43,915 bases of DNA from S15-B10 sp045569115 (lineage in GTDB: Bacteria; Fidelibacterota; Marinisomatia; Marinisomatales; S15-B10): NCBI GenBank assembly GCA_045569115.1, contig JBJKZS010000001.1:1-43915 (forward strand), written 5' to 3'. Positions 9,380-15,882 of this stretch are shown here, in pieces (the first letter of the stretch is position 1; every line of letters starts with the position of its first letter). Both the position numbers and the translations under genes were made by a program. Under the pieces are notes generated by a model. The model saw only the letters and a program-made list of their open reading frames with translations. It ran no database searches and was not told the origin of the DNA.

Positions 9380-10786
9380 ATGAGTTTTAAAGTTTACAAC
9401 ACCCTTACAGATAGCATTGAAGAAATAGAACCTATTGAAAAAAATATCTTTAGAATGTATTCTTGTGGGCCAACAGTTTATGATGCTCCTCATATAGGTA
9501 ATTTTAGAGCCTTCCTTTTTTTTGATCTAATTAAGAAATATTTATGTTTTCTTGGATATGAAGTTACTCATGTTATGAATGTTACAGATGTTGATGACAA
9601 AATAATTAAACGCTGCAATGAGCATAAAGAAAATTTAAAAGACTTAACTTCAAAATTTGGAAAGATATTTGTTGAGGATGCTGAAAAACTTGGTATTGAG
9701 ATTCCTGATTATCTACCTCATGCTACTGAACACATTCCTGAAATGATTAATTTAATTAAACTGTTAATAGAAAAAAAACATGCATATAAAACATCTAACG
9801 GTTCAGTTTTCTTTAGTATTAACTCATTTACTGATTATGGGAAATTATCTAAAATAGATGGAGAACAACTTGAAAGCACAAAGAGAGTTTCTGATGATGA
9901 ATATGATAAAAGAAACCCTCAGGATTTTGCTCTCTGGAAAGCATGGAAATCTGAAGATGGTGATATTTTTTGGAATTCTCCTTGGGGTAATGGCCGACCA
10001 GGGTGGCACATAGAATGCTCAGCAATGTCAATTAAATATCTCGGTTATGAATTTGATTTACATTGTGGAGGCGTGGACCTTCAATTTCCACATCATGAAA
10101 ATGAAATCGCTCAGAGTGTTTGTGCAACAGGAAAAAGATTTGCAAAGACTTGGCTCCATTGTGAACATTTGTTAGTCGATGGCTCAAAAATGAGTAAGTC
10201 TATGGGAAATTTTTATACTGTTAAAGATCTGTTTTCCAAAGGATATTCACCGAAAGCTATAAGATATCTTCTAACCTCCTCACATTATCGACAGAAAGTA
10301 GATTTAACGGATGAAAATTTGAAAGGAGCCGAGAAGGCTGTTCGAAGGCTTCAAGAATTTAATCGACGGCTATCAAATATTTCAGAAGGCAATCATGGAA
10401 GTATTGAAAATCCAGAAATTTCTGTTTTAGATCAATTTACTCTTTCAATGAATAATGATCTTAATATTTCTGAGGGATTAGCTGTTCTTTTTGATTGGGT
10501 AAGAACTATAAATAAAAAATTAGATTCTAAAAAAGTTTCAGCAAATGAGGCAGCTAATTCATTGGCTCTCTTACATAATTTTGATTCTATTCTTTGTTTT
10601 ATTGATGATAGCAATCTTGAAATTAGCCCTCAAGAATCTGCGTTAATTAAAGAGAGAGAGATTGCTCGCAAAAATAAGAATTGGCTACGTTCAGATGAAA
10701 TTAGAGATCACTTCCGGGGAAAAGGAATTGATTTAGTTGACACTCCTTCTGGAACTATTTTGAAGCATTTAAATGATACTTTGTAG
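9380..10786 (+). CDS. cysS: Cysteinyl-tRNA synthetase
   Basis: CysS charges tRNA-Cys in the cytoplasm. The 468-residue class I synthetase has the HIGH-type motif PHIGNFRAF near residues 36-44 and the KMSKS motif SKMSKSMGN near 270. The zinc/cysteine-selecting residues are in SCGPTVYD, WHIECSAMS and PHHENE. The C-terminal helical anticodon region is complete. It closes the first tightly spaced gene run. The 175 bases after it hold no gene and lead to the tRNA-tuf unit. Confidence 0.97.
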   Translation: MSFKVYNTLTDSIEEIEPIEKNIFRMYSCGPTVYDAPHIGNFRAFLFFDLIKKYLCFLGYEVTHVMNVTDVDDKIIKRCNEHKENLKDLTSKFGKIFVEDAEKLGIEIPDYLPHATEHIPEMINLIKLLIEKKHAYKTSNGSVFFSINSFTDYGKLSKIDGEQLESTKRVSDDEYDKRNPQDFALWKAWKSEDGDIFWNSPWGNGRPGWHIECSAMSIKYLGYEFDLHCGGVDLQFPHHENEIAQSVCATGKRFAKTWLHCEHLLVDGSKMSKSMGNFYTVKDLFSKGYSPKAIRYLLTSSHYRQKVDLTDENLKGAEKAVRRLQEFNRRLSNISEGNHGSIENPEISVLDQFTLSMNNDLNISEGLAVLFDWVRTINKKLDSKKVSANEAANSLALLHNFDSILCFIDDSNLEISPQESALIKEREIARKNKNWLRSDEIRDHFRGKGIDLVDTPSGTILKHLNDTL

Positions 10787-10961
10787 CGTAGCTAAATAAT
10801 TGGCCAATTTTCTTTCACAAAATTATTTGATATAAAAATAGCCTTAGGTAATTTTCGGGGCTATGCAAGATGTGTATCATCGAAGATTCTTTACCTCCAA
10901 CTTCCCATCTGACGAGTTTCAGTCAATGGATCCATGTTCAAATTTCATGGTTCATGATTTC
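10787..10961 (+). promoter_or_regulatory. AT-rich leader/promoter region upstream of the tRNA-tuf-rpo unit
   Basis: This 175-nt non-coding stretch separates cysS from the first tRNA. It contains a perfect 12-bp palindrome AATTGGCCAATT at 10798-10809, nested in a longer AT inverted repeat (AAATAATT / AATTATTT). A TATAAA at 10831-10836 could serve as a -10-like element. A six-base stem ATAGCC/GGCTAT lies at 10838-10843 and 10859-10864. No convincing -35 box at standard spacing was found. Promoter function is inferred from position: it precedes highly expressed stable-RNA and translation genes. Confidence 0.4.
10798..10809. repeat. Perfect 12-bp palindrome
   Basis: AATTGGCCAATT is identical to its own reverse complement. 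It lies 12 bases after the cysS stop and about 150 bases ahead of the tRNA-Thr gene. It could be a dimeric regulator site, but no regulator is known. Confidence 0.5.
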
Positions 10962-11034
10962 GCCACCGTAGCTCAGTTGGTAGAGCAGCTGATTTGTAAT
11001 CAGCTGGTCGGGGGTTCAAGTCCCTCCGGTGGCT
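10962..11034 (+). tRNA. tRNA-Thr (anticodon TGT)
   Basis: The cloverleaf is complete: acceptor GCCACCG pairs with CGGTGGC, the D arm is GCTCAGTTGGTAGAGC, the anticodon stem GCTGA/TCAGC holds loop TTTGTAA, and the T loop is TTCAAGT. The discriminator base is T and the 3' CCA is not encoded. It is the first of four tRNAs ahead of tuf, matching the position of E. coli thrU. Confidence 0.97.
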
Positions 11035-11172
11035 CATCTAGCTTACAATTGATTACTCTAGGGCGCTAGGGGAAGTAATAGGCTTAAATAGGAGTATGGT
11101 TTTGGGTCGAAATCCAGCAAGTCTGAATTGTAATAAAATTAATACGGTAATGAGCACCTCTCATGATTATCA
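11035..11172 (+). other. 138-nt spacer between tRNA-Thr and tRNA-Tyr with no gene seen
   Basis: I see no coding region or complete RNA gene here. A GGGTCGAAATCC string near 11105 resembles a T-arm, but no acceptor, D or anticodon stems accompany it. The spacer is much longer than the 57- and 44-nt gaps between the later tRNAs. Confidence 0.5.
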
Positions 11173-11255
11173 GGGGAGATGGCAGAGTGGTCTAATGCAC
11201 CAGACTGTAAATCTGGCGGCGAAAGCCTTCGGTGGTTCAAATCCATCTCTCCCCA
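11173..11255 (+). tRNA. tRNA-Tyr (anticodon GTA)
   Basis: This is a class II tRNA with a long variable arm. The acceptor GGGGAGA pairs with TCTCCCC, the anticodon stem is CCAGA/TCTGG around loop CTGTAAA, and the variable-arm region is CGGCGAAAGCCTTCG. The T loop is TTCAAAT and the discriminator is A. CCA is not encoded. It corresponds in order to E. coli tyrU. Confidence 0.97.
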
Positions 11256-11311
11256 CAGCATATTTATCAGGCTTTGTAGGCAAGTGGAAAACCAATGGTA
11301 AAGAAAGATAT

Positions 11312-11384
11312 GCGGTGGTAGCTCAGTTGGTAGAGCATCAGCCTTCCAAGCTGAGGGTCGCGGGTTCGAACCCCGTCCGCCGCT
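11312..11384 (+). tRNA. tRNA-Gly (anticodon TCC)
   Basis: Acceptor GCGGTGG pairs with CCGCCGC with one G-U. The anticodon loop is CTTCCAA, the D arm is canonical, and the T loop is TTCGAAC. The discriminator is T and there is no encoded CCA. It is third in the tRNA set, as glyT is in E. coli. Confidence 0.97.
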
Positions 11385-11428
11385 CGATTTCATTGGCATG
11401 CAGCTCTTGGGCAAAGAGATTTAAAATT

Positions 11429-11501
11429 GCCTACGTAGCTCAGTCGGTAGAGCACGTCCATGGTAAGGACGAGGTCACCGGTTCAAACCCGGTCGTAGGC
11501 T
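11429..11501 (+). tRNA. tRNA-Thr (anticodon GGT)
   Basis: Acceptor GCCTACG pairs with CGTAGGC. The anticodon stem CGTCC/GGACG holds loop ATGGTAA, and the T loop is TTCAAAC. The discriminator is T and CCA is not encoded. It lies 38 bases ahead of the tuf start, as thrT does ahead of tufB in E. coli. Confidence 0.97.
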
Positions 11502-11519
11502 CAATGCCGATATGTCAAC

Positions 11520-12738
11520 TAAAATAGGAGATATTTCTCATGGCAAAAGAGAAATTTGATAGAAGTAAGCCTCACCTTAACGTTGGTACTATAGGTCACG
11601 TTGACCATGGTAAGACAACCTTGACGGCTGCTATGACACTTGTTTTATCTCAACGCGGTTTAAGTGAAGTTCGTTCATTTGATAGTATAGATAATGCTCC
11701 TGAAGAGCGTGAGCGAGGTATTACTATTCAAACGGCCCATGTCGAATACGAGAGTGAGAATCGCCACTATGCTCATATTGATTGTCCTGGTCATGCTGAT
11801 TATATCAAGAATATGATTACGGGGGCAGCTCAGATGGATGGTGGTATTTTAGTCGTTAGCGCTGCTGACGGTCCTATGCCTCAGACTCGCGAGCATGTTC
11901 TTCTGGCTCGTCAGGTCAATGTACCTGCTCTTGTTGTGTTTATGAATAAAACAGATCAGGTTGATGATCCTGAGTTGATCGAGCTTGTTGAGCTTGAGCT
12001 TAGAGAACTACTAAATGAATATGAGTTTCCGGGAGACGATATTCCAATTATAAAGGGAAGTGCATTAGGTGCATTAAATTCTCCTGGTGATGAAGGTGCT
12101 ACCCAGTGTATTATGGATCTTGTAGCACAGATTGACAGCTATATTCCTGAACCAGAGCGTGATGTTGACAAGCCTTTTCTAATGCCAGTTGAAGACGTAT
12201 TTAGTATTACAGGTCGCGGTACAGTTGGTACTGGACGTATAGAACGTGGCCAGGTCAAGGTTGGTGAAGAGGTTGATATTGTTGGTCTTGGCGCTGACAA
12301 AAAATCGGTTGTAACAGGTGTTGAGATGTTTCGCAAGGAGCTAGATGAAGGTCAGGCTGGTGACAATGCTGGATTATTATTACGAGGAGTTGATAAGGAG
12401 TGGTTGAAGCGTGGCATGGTATGTTCAAAGCCTGGATCGATTACGCCTCACACAAAATTTAAGGCTGAAGTATATGTATTGAAAAAAGAAGAAGGTGGAA
12501 GGCACACCCCATTTTTTAATGGATACCGACCACAGTTTTATTTTCGCACTACAGATGTAACAGGTGTAGCGGATCTTCCTGATGGTACAGAAATGGTAAT
12601 GCCAGGTGACAATGTAACCATGGATGTTGAATTAATTGCACCAATTGCTATGGAAAAAGAGCTTCGTTTTGCCATTCGAGAGGGTGGTCGTACTGTTGGT
12701 GCTGGTGTAGTAACTGAAATTGTGGAGTAAATAATTGG
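11520..12738 (+). repeat. Long direct repeat, copy 1 (tuf plus flanks)
   Basis: This 1219-nt unit recurs at 26892-28110 in the same orientation, with no difference seen on reading. Identity starts 20 bases before the tuf ATG, covers its ribosome site, and ends 8 bases past the stop, including the TTGG that starts rpmG here. It is consistent with ongoing gene conversion between tuf copies. Confidence 0.9.
11540..12730 (+). CDS. tuf: Elongation factor Tu (copy 1)
   Basis: EF-Tu delivers aminoacyl-tRNA to the ribosome as a GTP complex. The 396-residue protein has GTPase motifs G1 GHVDHGKT (19-26), switch I RGIT (59-62), G3 DCPGH (81-85) with catalytic His85, G4 NKTD (about 136-139) and a SAL G5. 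Domains II and III follow, ending GAGVVTEIVE. GGAG at 11527-11530 is the ribosome site. It ends the four-tRNA unit, and the protein is identical to copy 2 at 26912. Confidence 0.98.
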   Translation: MAKEKFDRSKPHLNVGTIGHVDHGKTTLTAAMTLVLSQRGLSEVRSFDSIDNAPEERERGITIQTAHVEYESENRHYAHIDCPGHADYIKNMITGAAQMDGGILVVSAADGPMPQTREHVLLARQVNVPALVVFMNKTDQVDDPELIELVELELRELLNEYEFPGDDIPIIKGSALGALNSPGDEGATQCIMDLVAQIDSYIPEPERDVDKPFLMPVEDVFSITGRGTVGTGRIERGQVKVGEEVDIVGLGADKKSVVTGVEMFRKELDEGQAGDNAGLLLRGVDKEWLKRGMVCSKPGSITPHTKFKAEVYVLKKEEGGRHTPFFNGYRPQFYFRTTDVTGVADLPDGTEMVMPGDNVTMDVELIAPIAMEKELRFAIREGGRTVGAGVVTEIVE

Positions 12739-12899
12739 GTGCAAACAGTAAAAGAGATCTATTGACTTTAGAATGTCCTGAGTGCCATAGACGTAATTAT
12801 GCAATGTCTAAAAACAGGCGCCTGCATCCTGATAGAGTCTCCTATAAAAAGTATTGCCCTGGATGTAGGGCTCATACAGAGCATAAAGAGACAAAGTAG
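12735..12899 (+). CDS. rpmG: 50S ribosomal protein L33
   Basis: This small 54-residue gene reads MGANSKRDLLTLECPECH onward. It has two zinc-type Cys pairs (Cys14/Cys17 and Cys41/Cys44) and the L33 core NRRLHPDRVSYKKYCPGC. It is the zinc-binding form. Translation starts at a TTG only four bases after the tuf stop; that start codon belongs to the sequence shared with the other tuf copy. Its place between tuf and tRNA-Trp/secE is a common bacterial arrangement. Confidence 0.93.
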   Translation: MGANSKRDLLTLECPECHRRNYAMSKNRRLHPDRVSYKKYCPGCRAHTEHKETK

Positions 12900-12965
12900 A
12901 TGAATTATTTATTTCAAGTGATAATTGGATATCATCTTTCCTTAAAGCTCTTTTGGGAGAATATT

Positions 12966-13038
12966 AGGTGAGTAGCTCAACTGGTAGAGCACCGGTCTCC
13001 AAAACCGGGGGTTGCGGGTTCAAGTCCTGCCTCACCTG
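12966..13038 (+). tRNA. tRNA-Trp (anticodon CCA)
   Basis: Acceptor AGGTGAG pairs perfectly with CTCACCT. The anticodon loop is CTCCAAA, the D arm is GCTCAACTGGTAGAGC, and the T loop is TTCAAGT. The discriminator is G, as expected for tRNA-Trp, and CCA is not encoded. It sits 22 bases before secE, a conserved placement. Confidence 0.97.
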
Positions 13039-13060
13039 CTATTGAGATTAATATTTAGGT

Positions 13061-13243
13061 GTGATTAACAAGATCAAAAATTTTATCAATGGTGTTCAAT
13101 TCGAAATGAATAAGGTATCTTGGCCTACATGGGATGAATTACGAGGTTCAACTATGGTTGTTCTTGGGCTTTCCTTAATACTCACTATATTTTTATTCTT
13201 TGTTGATTTTTTGCTTTCAAGAATTGTAAATGTGGTTTTATGA
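13061..13243 (+). CDS. secE: Preprotein translocase subunit SecE
   Basis: SecE clamps SecY in the inner-membrane translocon. The 60-residue, single-helix form has the conserved amphipathic segment EMNKVSWPTWDEL (residues 15-27), then one transmembrane helix (about 32-55). It starts at GTG. Position before nusG and the length match the minimal bacterial SecE. Its partner secY is at 37181. Confidence 0.95.
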   Translation: MINKIKNFINGVQFEMNKVSWPTWDELRGSTMVVLGLSLILTIFLFFVDFLLSRIVNVVL

Positions 13244-13244
13244 T

Positions 13245-13784
13245 ATGAACTGGTTTAGTGTTAGAGTTCTTTCTGGGAAAGAAAAAAAGATTCGAGATAC
13301 TATGATAAGCGAGATAAATGTGGGTGCTGATAGCGGGAAAATTGATGAAGTGCTAGTTCCCTCAGAAAATGTTGTCGAGATGAAAAGTGGAAAAAAAGTT
13401 GTTAAAGATAGAGTTTTTTACCCTGGTTATGTTTTAGTTAAGATGGATATGGATAACGAAAGTCGTTATTATGTGGAAAATATTCCTGGTGTGATGAGTT
13501 TTGTTGGTCCTAATGGAGAGCCTGAGCCACTTCAATCTGAAGAAGTAAATCGAATTCTTGGAGAGGTAGAAGTTAAGGATGGTCAAGAAATAATGGCCAC
13601 AAGGTTCCAGAAAAATGATGGTGTAAAAATTGTTGATGGTCCTTTCTTGGATTTTGAAGGATCAGTTATTGAAACAAATGAAGAAAAGCAAAAAGTAAAA
13701 GTGATGGTTTCTATTTTTGGCAGATCAACTCCTGTAGAACTTGATTATCTTCAAGTTGAGCATCTTAAGCATTCGGATAATTAA
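13245..13784 (+). CDS. nusG: Transcription termination/antitermination factor NusG
   Basis: NusG links RNA polymerase to Rho and the ribosome. The product from ATG 13245 is about 179 residues. The NGN domain starts MNWFSVRVLSGKEKK and contains FYPGYVLVKMDMD, and the C-terminal KOW domain has GVKIVDGPFLDFEGSV. An in-frame ATG at 13230 would add five residues and overlap secE; 13245 places the start just after the secE stop and fits the family N-terminus. The last base overlaps the first of rplK. A divergent paralogue is encoded at 8865. Confidence 0.96.
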   Translation: MNWFSVRVLSGKEKKIRDTMISEINVGADSGKIDEVLVPSENVVEMKSGKKVVKDRVFYPGYVLVKMDMDNESRYYVENIPGVMSFVGPNGEPEPLQSEEVNRILGEVEVKDGQEIMATRFQKNDGVKIVDGPFLDFEGSVIETNEEKQKVKVMVSIFGRSTPVELDYLQVEHLKHSDN

Positions 13785-14206
13785 TGGCAAAAAGAGTCTT
13801 AACAACCATAAAGCTTCAGGTGCCTGCTGGTCAAGCAAATCCAGCGCCTCCTGTAGGTCCGGCTCTTGGTCAACATGGTCTTAATATAATGGATTTTTGC
13901 AATATATTTAATGAGAGAACTAAAGATAATATGGGAACAATAATTCCTGTTGATATTACTGTTTTTGAGGACAGGTCATTTTCATTTGTAACCAAAACAC
14001 CTCCAGCCGCTATTTTATTGAAAAAAGCTGCAAAATTGGATAAAGGTTCTGGTGAACCAAATAAAGTAAAAGTAGGCAAGGTTACTGAAAATGATTTGAG
14101 GAATATTGCTGAAGCAAAAATGGAAGATCTGAATGCTAATACTATTGAAGCAGCTATTGAGATGATTCGAGGCACAGCCCGGAGTATGGGGCTTGAGGTT
14201 TTATAG
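13784..14206 (+). CDS. rplK: 50S ribosomal protein L11
   Basis: L11 forms the GTPase-associated stalk base with 23S rRNA and is the contact for RelA activation. The 140-residue product has the N-terminal PPVGPALGQHG motif (residues about 24-34) and the C-terminal rRNA-binding domain with IRGTARSMGLEV. Length and motifs are canonical. The ATG overlaps the nusG TAA by one base. Confidence 0.97.
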   Translation: MAKRVLTTIKLQVPAGQANPAPPVGPALGQHGLNIMDFCNIFNERTKDNMGTIIPVDITVFEDRSFSFVTKTPPAAILLKKAAKLDKGSGEPNKVKVGKVTENDLRNIAEAKMEDLNANTIEAAIEMIRGTARSMGLEVL

Positions 14207-14209
14207 TTG

Positions 14210-14899
14210 ATGAAGCATGGTAAGCGTTATAGAAAAACGTCTGAATCCCTTGATAGGATTAAAGATTATTCAATTGAAGATGCTATGGATTTAATAAAAA
14301 ATGCTGACAGCACAAAATTTGATGAGACGATCGAAGTTGCTCTTAATCTTGGGGTTGATCCTCGTCATGCTGACCAAAACATTAGGGTTACAACCTCATT
14401 GCCTCATGGCAGTGGAAAGAAAGTGAGTGTCCTTGCTTTAGGTTCTGGGTCCGAATTAAAAGATGCTGAAGAAGCTGGTGCTGACTATTTTGGGGGTGAT
14501 GAGCTTTTAAGTAAGCTTGAATCAGGTTGGGATGATATTGATGTTATTGTTGCCGTTCCTGAAATGATGCCAAAATTAGGTAAGCTGGGAAAAATCCTAG
14601 GTCCTAAAGGTTTAATGCCTAACCCAAAAAGTGGAACGGTAACTAAAAATCTTTCCGAAGCTATAAAAGAGATTAAGGCTGGTAGGGTTGAGCTTCGTGT
14701 TGACAAAAATGGGATTGTTCATGTTCCAATAGGAAAGAAATCATTCGATGTGGGAGATTTAGTTGTCAATTTCAAATCAGTTCTTTCGACTATAATCCGT
14801 GTAAAACCTCCATCAGTTAAGGGTACTTATCTAAAGAAAATAACGGTTTCTTCAACTATGGGTCCAGGTATAAAAATAGATGGAGCATTAGCCACATAA
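14210..14899 (+). CDS. rplA: 50S ribosomal protein L1
   Basis: L1 forms the mobile stalk at the E site and often represses its own operon. The product (229 residues) has the two-domain L1 fold with the signature GKLGKILGPKGLMPNPKSGT near residues 125-145. The start may be ATG 14210 or the TTG just before it at 14207; a GAGG at 14195-14198 fits the TTG slightly better. It follows rplK with almost no gap. Confidence 0.96.
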   Translation: MKHGKRYRKTSESLDRIKDYSIEDAMDLIKNADSTKFDETIEVALNLGVDPRHADQNIRVTTSLPHGSGKKVSVLALGSGSELKDAEEAGADYFGGDELLSKLESGWDDIDVIVAVPEMMPKLGKLGKILGPKGLMPNPKSGTVTKNLSEAIKEIKAGRVELRVDKNGIVHVPIGKKSFDVGDLVVNFKSVLSTIIRVKPPSVKGTYLKKITVSSTMGPGIKIDGALAT

Positions 14900-14900
14900 A

Positions 14901-15419
14901 ATGCCAAATCAACATAACATTCAAATGGTAGAATTTTTTACCGACAAATTCCAAAAGGCTTCCGCGGTCTACTTTACAGATTATCTTGGGCTAGATGTTA
15001 AAGATATTACTGATTTAAGAAAAAGATTTACCGCTGATGGTATAGAGTTCCATGTTATTAAGAATACTCTTGCAAAGTTATCTGTTGGCAATGTTGGTAT
15101 TCAGGGTTTAGATGAAGTATTTGATGGTCCAACAGCTGTTGCTTTTAGTTTTGAAGACCCAACTGTTCCTGCTCGCATTATTAAAGAATTCAAAAAAGAT
15201 CATGATCTACCTGAAATGAAAGCGTTCGTCTTTGATGGAAAGGTTATGGATAAAGCCTCTTTTCATGCTATATCTAATTTACCTTCTAAAGAAGTATTGC
15301 TAACAAAACTTGTGAGTGGGCTTTCATCGCCTATGACAAAACTGGCATCAACTCTAAATGGGGCAATGTCTGATTTTGTAAATGTGTTGACAAACCTTAA
15401 AGAATCAAAAACAGAATAG
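14901..15419 (+). CDS. rplJ: 50S ribosomal protein L10
   Basis: L10 anchors L7/L12 dimers at the stalk base. The 172-residue protein has an N-terminal rRNA-binding domain (VYFTDYLGLDVKDITDLRKR near 21-40) and a C-terminal helix that binds L12. Only one base separates it from rplA, so the long L10-binding mRNA leader used for autoregulation in E. coli has no intergenic room here; any such site would have to lie within rplA. Confidence 0.95.
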   Translation: MPNQHNIQMVEFFTDKFQKASAVYFTDYLGLDVKDITDLRKRFTADGIEFHVIKNTLAKLSVGNVGIQGLDEVFDGPTAVAFSFEDPTVPARIIKEFKKDHDLPEMKAFVFDGKVMDKASFHAISNLPSKEVLLTKLVSGLSSPMTKLASTLNGAMSDFVNVLTNLKESKTE

Positions 15420-15440
15420 TAAAAAGAGGGGAAATGAATA

Positions 15441-15824
15441 ATGGCTGAAGTTTCACGTGCTGATGTGCTCAATTATCTTGAGAAGGCAAATATGCTTGAG
15501 GTCTCCGAGCTCATTGGTGAAATAGAAGAAAAGTTTGGCGTTACAGCAGCCACTCCCGTAGCTGCCGTAGCTGCTCCCGCTGGTGGTTCAGAAGCTTTAC
15601 CTGAACAAGAAAAAGATAGTTTCGATATCGTTCTTGCTTCAGCTGGGGATAAGAAAATCCAGGTAATTAAAGTTGTAAGGACTATTACCGAGCTTGGCCT
15701 AAAAGAGGCTAAAGATCTTGTTGAAAGTGCACCTAAGCCAATTAAAGAAGGTGTCGCGAAAGCAGAGGCGGAAGAAATCAAAACTCAGCTTGAAGAAGCT
15801 GGTGCTACTGTGGAGTTAAAGTAA
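15441..15824 (+). CDS. rplL: 50S ribosomal protein L7/L12
   Basis: L7/L12 recruits translational GTPases to the ribosome. The 127-residue product has the N-terminal dimerisation helix pair, a flexible Ala/Pro/Val hinge (about 37-50), and the C-terminal domain with IQVIKVVRTITELGLKEAKD. All parts are canonical. A clear GGGGA ribosome site precedes it, in keeping with the multi-copy stoichiometry of this protein. Confidence 0.97.
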   Translation: MAEVSRADVLNYLEKANMLEVSELIGEIEEKFGVTAATPVAAVAAPAGGSEALPEQEKDSFDIVLASAGDKKIQVIKVVRTITELGLKEAKDLVESAPKPIKEGVAKAEAEEIKTQLEEAGATVELK

Positions 15825-15834
15825 ATTTTTTTCG

Positions 15835-15853
15835 TTTGAAATAATTGTTCAAA
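15835..15853 (+). promoter_or_regulatory. Small hairpin in the rplL-rpoB spacer
   Basis: TTTGAA (15835-15840) and TTCAAA (15848-15853) can pair around a 7-nt AT-rich loop. No T-run follows, so this is not a normal terminator. E. coli carries an attenuator and RNase III site in the same spacer; an analogous role here is speculation. Confidence 0.25.
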
Positions 15854-15882
15854 TCTAATAATTCAATAAGGAGAGTGTAGTT

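Noticed and set aside
10863..11069. Plus-strand open frame spanning tRNA-Thr
   Set aside because: The frame runs through a complete tRNA and has no ribosome site or family match.
11095..11125. T-arm-like GGGTCGAAATCC in the spacer after tRNA-Thr
   Set aside because: There are no matching acceptor, D or anticodon stems around it, so it does not support a tRNA or tRNA remnant.
11139..11414. Minus-strand open frame across the tRNA-Tyr/Gly cluster with tRNA-like peptide (GGRGSNPRPSAWKADAL)
   Set aside because: This peptide is a well-known artefact of translating tRNA genes in antisense; the tRNAs explain the sequence.
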